This document shows positions 1 through 6,723 of a stretch of 15,022 bases of DNA, piece by piece. The position numbers were made by a program, and so were the translations under genes. Below the pieces are notes generated by a model. It worked only from the letters and a program-made list of their open reading frames with translations, was not told the origin of the DNA and ran no database searches. Positions within the stretch are counted from its first letter, which is position 1; each line of letters begins with the position of its first letter. This DNA is from NORP294 sp047627915 (GTDB lineage: Bacteria; Bacteroidota; Bacteroidia; Flavobacteriales_E; Vicingaceae): the NCBI GenBank assembly GCA_047627915.1, contig JBLHTZ010000057.1, forward strand, positions 1-15,022, given 5' to 3'.

Positions 1-174
1 TTTTATTTGATCCCCAATTTTTGGTAAATAGATAAATCTAAAAGGAGTTCCATACTTCTCAATAAGATAAGTCAATGAAATGCCATGAAATGTTAAATTA
101 TCATTTTTTAAGTCAAAACCCTCTTGTGGAAAGTAATAGCTTTGATCAATTAAGTCGAAATAGGTATTCTTCAT
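1..174 (-). CDS. speA: Arginine decarboxylase, N-terminal 58 residues (runs off the window)
   Basis: The minus strand encodes 58 residues beginning MKNTYFDLIDQSYYFPQEGF and stays open to the window edge. This opening, followed by LTFHGISLTYLIEKYGTPF and YLPKIGDQIK, matches my memory of the flavobacterial fold-III PLP-dependent decarboxylase usually annotated as biosynthetic arginine decarboxylase (arginine to agmatine, polyamine synthesis, cytoplasmic). The short N-terminal part shown lies before the PLP lysine, so no catalytic residue can be checked here. The ATG at 172-174 is chosen because the family motif begins directly after it and nothing coding lies upstream. There is no SD. A related carboxynorspermidine or diaminopimelate decarboxylase of the same fold cannot be excluded from this fragment. 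Confidence 0.72.
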   Translation of the reverse strand, partial: MKNTYFDLIDQSYYFPQEGFDLKNDNLTFHGISLTYLIEKYGTPFRFIYLPKIGDQIK

Positions 175-181
175 TTACCTG

Positions 182-232
182 ATGTTATTTAATGTTTGGG
201 TTAAAATTAACAAGCAATAGCATGTTATTTAA
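182..232. repeat. Pair of 11-bp direct repeats upstream of the decarboxylase gene
   Basis: The sequence ATGTTATTTAA occurs at 182-192 and again at 222-232, 40 bp apart (start to start), directly upstream of the decarboxylase start at 174. Spacing close to four helical turns would suit a dimeric regulator. The sequence is AT-rich and could recur by chance. Confidence 0.3.
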
Positions 233-382
233 GGTTACGGAAAATTTATTCAAAGTATTATTTTAAGTCCAAAAAGTTTCGTTTCGGAATCTGGTTAACC
301 AGTAGAATTAATAAAAACATTTCTTAATAAACTGTTGATATTTATGATTTTGTGTGTTTTGTGAAAATACCGAATAGCAATT

Positions 383-892
383 TTAAATTGAATAACTAAA
401 AGCAGGTAATACAAATATCAAATTATAGAATCGCTTCTGCGGAAAAAATAGCGGAATCATTAGAAATAGTATGATAATAGTAAGCTGTAAAAGGTAAAAA
501 TTGCCGTACATCCAAAAAAAGGAACCGACGAATAGAATTACAATAGCAGTTGTTCTTTTTTTTAAAGACTGAAGTATATGGTAATTTATGTGTTAAAAAA
601 TTCGATATAGGGCAGCGAGATTGATCAATTTCCAAACAAGTACAGCAATACTGAGCGGAAGCAAGGTAAAAGGGTAAAAGAGTGTTGTTAAAAACGGGTT
701 GGCATAGTAGAACAGGGAAGGTGGGTTGACGTATAGTTTCCTGAAAATATTTTCGTAGCAGAATAAATCCGATGCGGCTTGCAGCTAGACAAAAAAATAC
801 CCGGTGCGATTAAATTCAATTAGAATAAAAACCAAAATTAAGGTTGCAAAATAAATGGCAACAACAGTTTTCGCGCTTTCAACAGTCTTTCG
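383..892 (-). pseudogene. Decayed GT87/DUF2029-type membrane glycosyltransferase, N-terminal part
   Basis: One minus-strand frame stays protein-like from 892 down to a stop at 383-385 but is broken by TAG at 785-787 and TAA at 593-595. Before the TAG it reads a transmembrane helix (ATLILVFILIEFN) and then TGYFFV. After the TAG come LQAASDLFCYENIF and FYYANPFLTTLFYPFTLLPL, then a second helix, SIAVLVWKLINLAALYRIF. After the TAA it continues SLKKRTTAIVILFVGSFF, then MYGNFYLLQLTIIILFLMIP. The order DFxVY-xxA, Y-(Y/S)-xPF, YPFxLLPL, W-LINLAAL, then GN/GQxxLLxL-type helix is the N-terminal pattern of GT87 polyprenyl-phosphate mannosyltransferases (integral inner-membrane enzymes of about 400 residues). 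The TAG sits where the family usually has Tyr (V-Y-x-x-A), so one substitution explains it. The C-terminal half is missing, and 175-382 looks non-coding. Sequencing error could explain one stop but not both stops plus the truncation. Confidence 0.66.
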
Positions 893-912
893 TTAAAAAT
901 ACAATTTCCGGC

Positions 913-951
913 AAAAAAAAAGCTCCTTTTCCACAAGTGGAGAAGGAGCTT
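913..951 (-). terminator. Rho-independent terminator of the thrS-infC-rpmI-rplT operon
   Basis: A 15-bp stem with one mismatch (left arm 920-934, right arm 937-951) has a two-base loop. It is followed on the minus strand by a run of nine T (the A run at 913-921). It begins about 30 bp after the rplT stop codon. Confidence 0.88.
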
Positions 952-981
952 CTAAATAAGTTTAATTACAGAGGTTTTATA

Positions 982-1326
982 TTACTTTACTGCTTTTACA
1001 ATTGCTTCAAATGCTTTCGCATCGTTCATTGCTAGGTCAGCTAAAACTTTTCTATTCAATTGAATATCTTTCCTAGCTAATTTTCCCATGAATTCTGAAT
1101 AAGACATATCGTGCAATCTAGTTGCAGCATTAATTCTTTGAATCCATAAACCTCTAAAGTTTCTTTTCTTCAATTTTCTGCCTGTGTATGCATACACACC
1201 TGCTTTCTCTACTGCGTTTTTAGCAACAGTGTGGACATTTTTTCTTCTTCCGAAGTATCCTTTTGCCTGCTTGAGGACTTTTTTTCTACGAGCTTTTGCA
1301 GCTACTGAATTTGTTGATTTAGGCAT
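982..1326 (-). CDS. rplT: 50S ribosomal protein bL20
   Basis: This 114-residue basic protein binds 23S rRNA early in large-subunit assembly. The sequence shows the usual N-terminal arginine/lysine-rich arm (ARRKKVLKQAKGYFGRRKNV), then KKRNFRGLWIQRINAA and the globular end YSEFMGKLARKDIQLNRKVL, colinear with bL20 over its full usual length. It is the last gene of the translation operon. A roughly 100-bp gap separates it from rpmI, and a strong hairpin terminator follows it. In other bacteria L20 represses its own operon by binding the mRNA. The gap contains a 14-bp AT-only palindrome (1396-1409) and a short AACC/GGTT inverted repeat, but I cannot show an L20-binding pseudoknot there. The start has only an A-rich leader and no SD. 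Confidence 0.98.
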   Translation of the reverse strand: MPKSTNSVAAKARRKKVLKQAKGYFGRRKNVHTVAKNAVEKAGVYAYTGRKLKKRNFRGLWIQRINAATRLHDMSYSEFMGKLARKDIQLNRKVLADLAMNDAKAFEAIVKAVK

Positions 1327-1426
1327 TTTTTTTTCGTTTTTTGGAGTATCGCGGTTTGTTTAAAACACTTGTAATGACGATAATCCGGGTTTTGTTAAAA
1401 TTAATTTTACGATAACCAGAAAGGTT

Positions 1427-1624
1427 CTACTTCATGCACAATTGCAACTTAATGTTAGACTCGTCGGCCTTATGCACTAATGTTGCTGCGGTTAAGTTTC
1501 TCTTTCTTTTTTTTGCTTTTTTCGTCAAAATATGACTCTTAAAAGCATGCTTTCTTTTGATCTTTCCTGACCCCGTAATCTTGAAACGCTTTTTGGCGCT
1601 TGAGGTCGTCTTCATTTTTGGCAT
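1427..1624 (-). CDS. rpmI: 50S ribosomal protein bL35
   Basis: This small, very basic 65-residue protein opens MPKMKTTSSAKKRFKITGSG and continues KIKRKHAFKSHILTKKAKKRKRNL, the diagnostic bL35 core. It ends with the Bacteroidota-type tail VHKADESNIKLQLCMK. It is a late-assembling component of the large ribosomal subunit. The gene begins 24 bp after the infC stop in the conserved order thrS-infC-rpmI-rplT, so it is surely co-transcribed. The ATG at 1622-1624 fixes the conserved N-terminus. Confidence 0.98.
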   Translation of the reverse strand: MPKMKTTSSAKKRFKITGSGKIKRKHAFKSHILTKKAKKRKRNLTAATLVHKADESNIKLQLCMK

Positions 1625-1648
1625 GTGTTCTTCTATTTTGAATTAAAC

Positions 1649-2200
1649 TTATTTATTTTTCTTTTTCGGAGCGATCATCATAATCATTCTCTTTCCTTCC
1701 ATTTTTGGCATTGATTCTACTGTTGCAATATCCTCAAGTGCTTGAGCGAATTTTAACAATAGTATTTGACCCTTGTCCTTAAACAAGATAGAACGACCTT
1801 TGAAGAATACGTATGATTTTATCTTAGAACCTTCTGCAATGAATTTTTGAGCATGTTTCAGCTTAAACTCATAATCATGGTCATCAGTATTCGGGCCGAA
1901 TCGAATTTCTTTGATTATCACCTTCACCGCTTTCGCCTTCATTTCTTTCTGGCGTTTTTTCTGCTCGTACAAGAATTTCTTGTAATCGATAATCTTAACC
2001 ACCGGTGGAGCAGCATTGGGCGAAATCTCTACCAAATCTAACCCTGCGTCTTGAGCAAACTGCAAGGCAGCTTGGATGGAATAGACCCCTTGTTCTATTC
2101 CTTCTCCAACTACTCGAACTTCTTTAGCAGAAATCTTTTCGTTTATTTTGTGCGGATCTTCTTTCCGGACAAATCTTCTGGGGCGCTGTTGTCGTGCTAT
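1649..2200 (-). CDS. infC: Translation initiation factor IF-3, starting at an AUA codon
   Basis: IF-3 binds the 30S subunit, checks start-codon pairing and keeps subunits apart. The reading gives 183 residues: N-terminal domain with DPHKINEKI (about residues 15-23) and DLVEISPNAAPPVVKI, the basic linker DYKKFLYEQKKRQKE, and the C-terminal domain with IKEIRFGPNTDDHDYEFK (about 96-113), ending MIMMIAPKKKNK. No ATG, GTG or TTG lies upstream of conserved N-terminal residues; the first TTG (2063-2065) would delete 45 of them. I place the start at ATA (2198-2200) because GAGGAGG at 2209-2215 is spaced 8 nt before it, and IF-3 genes elsewhere use AUU/AUA-type starts for autoregulation. An ATT at 2219-2221 is the alternative but has no SD. 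The gene begins 24 bp after the thrS stop. Confidence 0.95.
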   Translation of the reverse strand: MARQQRPRRFVRKEDPHKINEKISAKEVRVVGEGIEQGVYSIQAALQFAQDAGLDLVEISPNAAPPVVKIIDYKKFLYEQKKRQKEMKAKAVKVIIKEIRFGPNTDDHDYEFKLKHAQKFIAEGSKIKSYVFFKGRSILFKDKGQILLLKFAQALEDIATVESMPKMEGKRMIMMIAPKKKNK

Positions 2201-2208
2201 TTTTTGGT

Positions 2209-2215
2209 CCTCCTC
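2209..2215 (-). promoter_or_regulatory. Strong Shine-Dalgarno sequence of infC
   Basis: GAGGAGG reads on the minus strand 8 nt before the ATA start of infC. It contains GGAGG, the core complement of the 16S rRNA 3' end. The other minus-strand genes here have A-rich leaders without such a site, so this one both decides the infC start and stands out. Confidence 0.8.
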
Positions 2216-2224
2216 ATTAATTTA

Positions 2225-4156
2225 TTAAACTAATTCTTTTATTTCTTTTTCAACAATTGCTGAAAATTCTTCTATTTTCATGACTCCAATGTCACCTTCT
2301 CCGTGTTTTCTTACCGAAAGTGTGCCATTTTCTATCTCTTTTTCGCCGATGATTAACATGTACGGAACCTTAGCTACCTCTGCATCTCTGATCTTTTTCC
2401 CTACTTTCTCGTTCCTATCATCTACGAAGCCGCGAATATCGTATTTATTTAGCAGATTTAAAACCTCTTTACAGTTTTCATTGTATTTTTCACTTAACGG
2501 TAAAATTGCAACTTGATCTGGGGTTAACCACAGAGGAAAATTACCTGCACAATGTTCAATTAAAACTGCTACAAATCGCTCTAGTGAGCCAAATGGTGCT
2601 CTGTGAATCATAACTGGTCTATGACGCAGGTCGTCACTTCCAATGTATTCTAATTCAAATCGTTCTGGAAGGTTGTAGTCTACTTGGATTGTTCCCAATT
2701 GCCATTTTCTTCCCAATGCATCCTTCACCATAAAGTCAAGCTTAGGACCATAGAATGCAGCTTCGCCGTATTCTACTACAGTTTTTAAACCTTTACCTTT
2801 AACAGAATTGATAATGGCTTGTTCTGCTTTTTCCCAATTTTCATCGCTTCCTATGTACTTGTCTTTATCTTCCTTATCTCGCAATGAAATCTGAGCGGTG
2901 AACTCTTCAAATTTTAAGGCTTTAAAAACGTAAAGAACTAAGTCAATTACTTTTTTAAACTCTTCCTCAACTTGTTCGGGTCTGCAAAATAAGTGTGCAT
3001 CATCTTGAGTGAAGCCTCTTACCCGAGTTAAGCCGTGTAATTCTCCACTTTGCTCGTATCTGTAAACCGTACCAAATTCAGCAAAACGAACCGGTAAATC
3101 TTTGTATGATCTAGGTTTCGATTTGTAAATTTCACAATGGTGAGGACAGTTCATTGGTTTTAAAAGAAACTCTTCATTTTCGTTTGGAGTTTTAATTGGT
3201 TGAAATGAATCTGCTCCATATTTTTGATAATGACCTGAAGTAATATACAATTCTTTACTCCCAATGTGAGGCGTTATAACTGGCAGATATCCTGCTTCTA
3301 GTTGAGCCTTTTTCATGAAGTTCTCTAAACGCTCCCTAAGTTGTGCACCTTTTGGCAACCACAATGGCAGACCTTGCCCCACTTTTTGAGAGAAAGTAAA
3401 CAACTCCAATTCCTTTCCTAATTTTCTATGATCTCTCTTTTTCGCTTCTTCTAAAAGCTCCAAGTATTCAGTTAACTCTTTTGCTTTAGGGAAGGTAATT
3501 CCATAAATTCTAGTTAACTGCTTGTTTTTCTCATCACCCCTCCAGTATGCACCGGCTAAACTTAACAGTTTAATCGCTTTGATAAAACCAGTGTTAGGTA
3601 TGTGTGGTCCGCGACATAAGTCAGTGAAATTACCTTGGGTGTAGAAAGTAATGTTGCCATCTTCTAAGCCTTCTAATAAATCCAATTTGTATTCATCACC
3701 TTTCTCTCGGTAATAAGCTACAGCGTCGGATTTTGAAATTTCCTTTCTACTATAGTCATTTTTTTGACGAGCAAGCTCGGTCATTTTTTTCTCGAGATCT
3801 ACCAGGTCTCCTTCTGTAATCACTTGATCTCCTGAATCAACATCGTAGTAAAACCCATTTTCAATAGGTGGTCCAATACCCAACTTTATTCCAGGGTACA
3901 TGCTTTCTAATGCTTCCGCCAAAAGGTGGGCAGAGGAGTGCCACATGGTCTCTTTGCCTTCATCGTCATTCCATGTAAGTAATTGCAGGTTTGCATCCGT
4001 ATCAAGTGGTCTAAATGCATCAACAACTACTCCGTTTACTTTAGCCGCTAGTACATTTCGGGCTAGTCCTTCACTAATACTTTTCGCAACGTCTAATGCT
4101 GTTGCTCCTTTTTCAAATTCTCGCACAGATGCATCTGGCAAAGTAATCTTAATCAT
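2225..4156 (-). CDS. thrS: Threonyl-tRNA synthetase
   Basis: This 643-residue cytoplasmic enzyme charges tRNA-Thr. The domains are all present at normal length: TGS (about 1-62), editing domain with HSSAH (H73, H77) and CRGPH (C181, H185), class II catalytic core (about 265-535) and anticodon-binding domain (about 545-643). The zinc ligands are visible as C337 in MNCPHH, H388 in QDDAHLFC and H518 in MIHRAPFGS. Class II motif 2 (RFAEFGTVYRYE) and motif 3 (GSLERFVAVLIEH) are intact, so the protein should be active and editing-competent. It heads the operon and ends with tandem TAA TAA stops, 24 bp before infC. The ATG at 4154-4156 gives the standard TGS start; there is no SD and no T-box leader. 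Confidence 0.99.
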   Translation of the reverse strand: MIKITLPDASVREFEKGATALDVAKSISEGLARNVLAAKVNGVVVDAFRPLDTDANLQLLTWNDDEGKETMWHSSAHLLAEALESMYPGIKLGIGPPIENGFYYDVDSGDQVITEGDLVDLEKKMTELARQKNDYSRKEISKSDAVAYYREKGDEYKLDLLEGLEDGNITFYTQGNFTDLCRGPHIPNTGFIKAIKLLSLAGAYWRGDEKNKQLTRIYGITFPKAKELTEYLELLEEAKKRDHRKLGKELELFTFSQKVGQGLPLWLPKGAQLRERLENFMKKAQLEAGYLPVITPHIGSKELYITSGHYQKYGADSFQPIKTPNENEEFLLKPMNCPHHCEIYKSKPRSYKDLPVRFAEFGTVYRYEQSGELHGLTRVRGFTQDDAHLFCRPEQVEEEFKKVIDLVLYVFKALKFEEFTAQISLRDKEDKDKYIGSDENWEKAEQAIINSVKGKGLKTVVEYGEAAFYGPKLDFMVKDALGRKWQLGTIQVDYNLPERFELEYIGSDDLRHRPVMIHRAPFGSLERFVAVLIEHCAGNFPLWLTPDQVAILPLSEKYNENCKEVLNLLNKYDIRGFVDDRNEKVGKKIRDAEVAKVPYMLIIGEKEIENGTLSVRKHGEGDIGVMKIEEFSAIVEKEIKELV

Positions 4157-4175
4157 CTCTTTTGGTTTAAGGAGG

Positions 4176-4183
4176 CAAAGGTA
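4176..4183 (-). promoter_or_regulatory. Probable -7 box of the thrS operon promoter
   Basis: The minus strand reads TACCTTTG, an exact match to the Bacteroidota TAnnTTTG -7 box, 19 nt before the thrS start. This would give a very short 5' leader. It sits just after the terminator of the upstream gene, where a promoter is required. No clear TTG -33 element is visible at the usual distance. Confidence 0.5.
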
Positions 4184-4206
4184 ATCCCTTGCTTTCGATT
4201 TTGGGT

Positions 4207-4233
4207 AAAAAAAAGCCCCGCTATAAGCGGGGC
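4207..4233 (-). terminator. Rho-independent terminator after the lipoprotein gene
   Basis: A perfect 8-bp GC-rich stem (4215-4222 with 4226-4233) has a three-base loop and is followed on the minus strand by eight T. It lies about 20 bp after the stop of the gene at 4255 and insulates thrS from upstream transcription. Confidence 0.92.
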
Positions 4234-4254
4234 AGGATTTTATTTTTCTGTTGC

Positions 4255-5130
4255 TTATCCGTTGATAATTTTCGTTCTTAAGGTTTCAATCTCCTTGTTT
4301 AACAAGGTTATCTCTTCGTTTGTTAATTCAACGTCAGAGAAAGAAACATCAGGATTATCAAGGCTTTTTACTTCCGCAAATCCTTCAAATGTATTCTGAA
4401 TTTCTTCTAAACCGTTAATTAGATAGGTCAATTCTAGACTTTCATCATTTTGATTCTTTACCGCTCCAATTACATTGCTCAAAATTGACATCTGCTCAAC
4501 AATTCTTGCCGTAATTGAAGACTCCGTTGTAGCGCTCTTAGAGCCTAAGTACATTCCTTCAACCCAAGCAGAAGCAAAGAAAACGGCTTCTTTGGATTCG
4601 TCGTTATTTTCAGCTAAATAATCGTCTGTTCTAAGTTTTATCGTTGTAAGGATAAATAGGATCGAATCCTGGTTGTCAATATTTTTTTCAAAACTGGTTA
4701 ATAAATTACCACCATCAAATATTCCCGGCATTCCAATTTTATCAGAAAGCTCTCTAACTACCTTTATATAATCTAAAGAAGCTTGACGTTCACTATTTAA
4801 AACTGCATATGCTAAATCTGCACTGTACACTCCAAAATTTAAAAATCTAGCAGTTTTTGTATTGTATTTACTTACGTTGCTAGTTGGATTTGTTATTCCT
4901 CCTTCATACTTTAAACCTGCCCTATTGAACATGGCAGCAATTTGGATGGGTGAGGGCATCATAAAGTAGCTATCCATAGATTCTGATTCCATGGTTTCAA
5001 CTTCTTCAACTACTTCTTCCTGAATTTCTTCAGTAGCTTCTGTCTTCTTCGGTGCATCTGCACAAGAAAATAGAACTCCCGCTATACTTAACGCGGTTAT
5101 TGATTTTAATGATGTCTTTATTATATTCAT
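4255..5130 (-). CDS. Glutamate-rich lipoprotein of unknown function
   Basis: This 291-residue protein begins with a lipoprotein signal peptide, lipobox LFSC (Cys23). A Glu-rich low-complexity stretch follows (about residues 32-52), probably a flexible tether. The rest is a predicted helical soluble domain. It contains MPSPIQIAAMFNRAGLKYEG and NFGVYSADLAYAVL, which I recall as a conserved Bacteroidota protein without an assigned role. The residues after Cys23 (ADAPKK) lack the acidic surface-export signal, so a periplasm-facing location is more likely. The C-terminal 40 residues look like a coiled coil (ELTNEEITLLNKEIETL). It starts 32 bp after the end of the secreted-protein gene at 5163, with which it is probably co-transcribed, and is followed by a strong terminator. 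Confidence 0.85.
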   Translation of the reverse strand: MNIIKTSLKSITALSIAGVLFSCADAPKKTEATEEIQEEVVEEVETMESESMDSYFMMPSPIQIAAMFNRAGLKYEGGITNPTSNVSKYNTKTARFLNFGVYSADLAYAVLNSERQASLDYIKVVRELSDKIGMPGIFDGGNLLTSFEKNIDNQDSILFILTTIKLRTDDYLAENNDESKEAVFFASAWVEGMYLGSKSATTESSITARIVEQMSILSNVIGAVKNQNDESLELTYLINGLEEIQNTFEGFAEVKSLDNPDVSFSDVELTNEEITLLNKEIETLRTKIING

Positions 5131-5162
5131 AACGATAATGTTTTCTATTTAGTCAATTGAAA

Positions 5163-5651
5163 TTACTCTGTTTTTGATTCTTTTTTTTCACCTAGAAAGG
5201 TCAACTGATAGCCTAAAACGAAAACCATACAACCGCTCTCTGTTACGCCATCTGCTTTTGGAATGGTATAATTGACATACATATTTTTTGATTTTTCAGG
5301 AGAATATGAAAGAATCTGTGCAGAATTTCCTTCCGAAGTAAAAACAGCTTTTCTATTAGTATGCGTCTTGTCCTTATCGAAAATTTCAACTACTACATCT
5401 TTTGGTAACCCTTTTTTATTGAAAACCATCTTATAACGCTCTCCCTTAAATAAAGGAACTTCAATCTCTCTTCTTGAACTTTTATAATCAAAATCAATCT
5501 CGGTTACTTTTGAGGCTGAATAATAGAAAGGGTTTAATTCTGCAACTCCTTCCTTCTTAAGCGATTTTGATTCACAACTGGTATCTATGATCGCTGAGCT
5601 CATGGTAATAATTGCTACAATACTTAAAAGGGCTAATGCTATTTTTTTCAT
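5163..5651 (-). CDS. Small secreted protein of unknown function
   Basis: The protein has 162 residues with a clear Sec signal peptide (MKKIALALLSIVAIITMSSA). The mature part carries only two cysteines, C26 in TSCESKSLKKEG and C141 in ESGCMVFVLGYQ, which could form a disulfide. The middle is beta-rich (EIEVPLFKGERYKMVFN, DVVVEIFDKD), suggesting a small beta-sandwich. I recall similar CESKxLKKEG proteins widely in Bacteroidota, but no function is known to me. It lies directly upstream of the Glu-rich lipoprotein and probably shares its transcript, so the two products may act together in the periplasm. No SD precedes the ATG at 5649-5651. Confidence 0.85.
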   Translation of the reverse strand: MKKIALALLSIVAIITMSSAIIDTSCESKSLKKEGVAELNPFYYSASKVTEIDFDYKSSRREIEVPLFKGERYKMVFNKKGLPKDVVVEIFDKDKTHTNRKAVFTSEGNSAQILSYSPEKSKNMYVNYTIPKADGVTESGCMVFVLGYQLTFLGEKKESKTE

Positions 5652-5670
5652 ATTTGAAATAATTTGGGTG

Positions 5671-5678
5671 CTAAGATA
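5671..5678 (-). promoter_or_regulatory. Possible -7 box for the 5651-4255 gene pair
   Basis: The minus strand reads TATCTTAG followed by CACCC. This differs at one base from the TAnnTTTG consensus and resembles typical Bacteroidota promoters just before the start site. A TTAG lies 20 nt upstream at about the -33 position (consensus TTTG). The box is 19 nt before the start codon. Confidence 0.38.
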
Positions 5679-5728
5679 ACAAATCCATCTTAAGATTTCT
5701 AACTATTAGATAACTAAAATGTATGATT

Positions 5729-6535
5729 CTATGGCAATGAATTGACAAATGCTTGATAGCTTGATGGAGCATAATAATTTGTATCGCAGCCGATAGACAT
5801 TGCCTCAGCAGTAATTTTTTCTACTCGATCATCTGGAGATGGGTGAGTACTTAAAAACACTGGTCCGCCTGATTGACCCGAAGCGGCCAATTTTTTAAAG
5901 AAGGTAGCCGCACCATCGCAGCGGTATGGGGTTTTTGCTAAATAACTTACTGACTCTAAATCTGCCTCTGTCTCATTATTTCGACTAAACTTTAAGGTAC
6001 CCAAGCTAGTTAAAATCAGTGCTGCTTGTCCGGGTTCATTTCCTAGGGCTATAGATAATAATAGGTTGACACCGTATTCTCGCTGTAATTGTTGTACGGA
6101 ATGTCGCTTATCCGCGTGTGCAATCTCATGGCCCATAACACCCATTAAATCATCTTCGTTTTGCAAATATTTTATTAATCCGGTATAGAAATACAGGTAA
6201 CCGCCTGGCGTTGCAAAGGCATTGAGGGTTGCGTCGTCTTCAATAATATAAACTTGCCAAGCAAATTCATCACGATAATCAATTTCACCAGTATTTAAAA
6301 TGGAATCTTTTAAGCCTCTTATATAACTATAAGCTAATGCGTAACGAACGGAGTCTAATATTGGATAATCTAGAGGATTGTTAAATATTTCTTGTTGAAC
6401 CTCTTTGCCTAAACTTGCATCTTTACTGGGAGAGAATAGCAAAACTTTAGTAGGCCCATCGTCATCTTTATTACACGCTTGGAAACTGATAGCGACCAGC
6501 GTAAGGATAAGAAATGAAGCGAATATTTTTTTCAT
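5729..6535 (-). CDS. M48-family zinc metalloprotease, lipoprotein
   Basis: The protein has 268 residues, with lipobox FQAC (Cys21) and the peptidase M48 catalytic motif GHEIAH (zinc ligands H136 and H140, catalytic E137). The ETEAD motif (E188 as the likely third ligand) follows SRNN, and the C-terminal STHPSPDDRV is typical of the family. It therefore belongs with the soluble, lipid-anchored M48 proteases (Oma1/LoiP/BepA-like) that degrade or help assemble envelope proteins. It lacks the membrane helices of HtpX. No TPR domain follows, unlike BepA. The residues after the lipid cysteine are NKDDD, which resembles the Bacteroidota lipoprotein surface-export signal, so it may face outward. It appears to be transcribed alone, about 190 bp after the terminator of the M1 peptidase gene. 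Confidence 0.93.
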   Translation of the reverse strand: MKKIFASFLILTLVAISFQACNKDDDGPTKVLLFSPSKDASLGKEVQQEIFNNPLDYPILDSVRYALAYSYIRGLKDSILNTGEIDYRDEFAWQVYIIEDDATLNAFATPGGYLYFYTGLIKYLQNEDDLMGVMGHEIAHADKRHSVQQLQREYGVNLLLSIALGNEPGQAALILTSLGTLKFSRNNETEADLESVSYLAKTPYRCDGAATFFKKLAASGQSGGPVFLSTHPSPDDRVEKITAEAMSIGCDTNYYAPSSYQAFVNSLP

Positions 6536-6551
6536 TTGGTATAATTTGGTA

Positions 6552-6559
6552 CAAGATTA
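6552..6559 (-). promoter_or_regulatory. Possible -7 box for the M48 protease gene
   Basis: The minus strand reads TAATCTTG, one mismatch from TAnnTTTG, 16 nt before the start codon. The tandem 20-bp repeat occupies the region immediately upstream, where a -33 element or operator would lie. Confidence 0.3.
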
Positions 6560-6567
6560 CTGAATTT

Positions 6568-6607
6568 CAGAATCACTCCATACTATACAGAATCACTCCA
6601 TACTATA
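6568..6607. repeat. Perfect 20-bp tandem duplication upstream of the M48 gene
   Basis: CAGAATCACTCCATACTATA occurs twice with no gap (6568-6587 and 6588-6607). It ends 32 bp before the M48 start codon. The two copies are identical, suggesting a recent slippage event or a duplicated regulator site. The remaining DNA of this gap (about 6608-6682) shows no gene. Confidence 0.95.
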
Positions 6608-6682
6608 AATTTAGAACAGAGTTCTCTCAACAGAAAACTCATTTAACAAAGGATCTTACTGGTTGACTTTTAATAAAGGCAT

Positions 6683-6720
6683 AAAAAAAGCCTTCTTCGA
6701 GATGAAGAAGGCTTTTTTTT
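6683..6720 (-). terminator. Rho-independent terminator after the M1 peptidase gene
   Basis: A perfect 9-bp stem (6690-6698 with 6704-6712) with a five-base loop is flanked by A and T runs. It can therefore terminate transcription in both directions. On the minus strand it comes directly after the M1 peptidase stop codon. Confidence 0.92.
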
Positions 6721-6723
6721 AAA

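Noticed and set aside
175..382. tRNA, small RNA or C-terminal remnant of the glycosyltransferase in the gap
   Set aside because: No cloverleaf, CCA end or protein-like frame was seen; only short repeats and a palindrome.
423..635. 70-residue minus-strand open frame in the gap before rplT
   Set aside because: It is shifted relative to the glycosyltransferase-like frame, begins at TTG and shows no protein-like composition. The real signal is in the neighbouring frame with stops.
844..1035. 63-residue plus-strand open frame running across the terminator into rplT
   Set aside because: It crosses the rplT terminator hairpin and the antisense of rplT; it has no start context or family resemblance.
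1327..1426. Autoregulatory L20 leader or internal promoter between rpmI and rplT
   Set aside because: Only a short AT-only palindrome and a weak inverted repeat were found; no pseudoknot or TAnnTTTG box could be supported.
2063..2065. Internal TTG as the infC start
   Set aside because: It would remove about 45 conserved N-domain residues, including the DPHKINEKI block, and has no SD.
3900..4184. Plus-strand open frames antisense to thrS, infC, the M1 gene and the TPR gene (e.g. 2280-2516, 3900-4184, 7945-8178, 9507-9788)
   Set aside because: These are shadows of conserved minus-strand genes and lack recognisable motifs or promoters.
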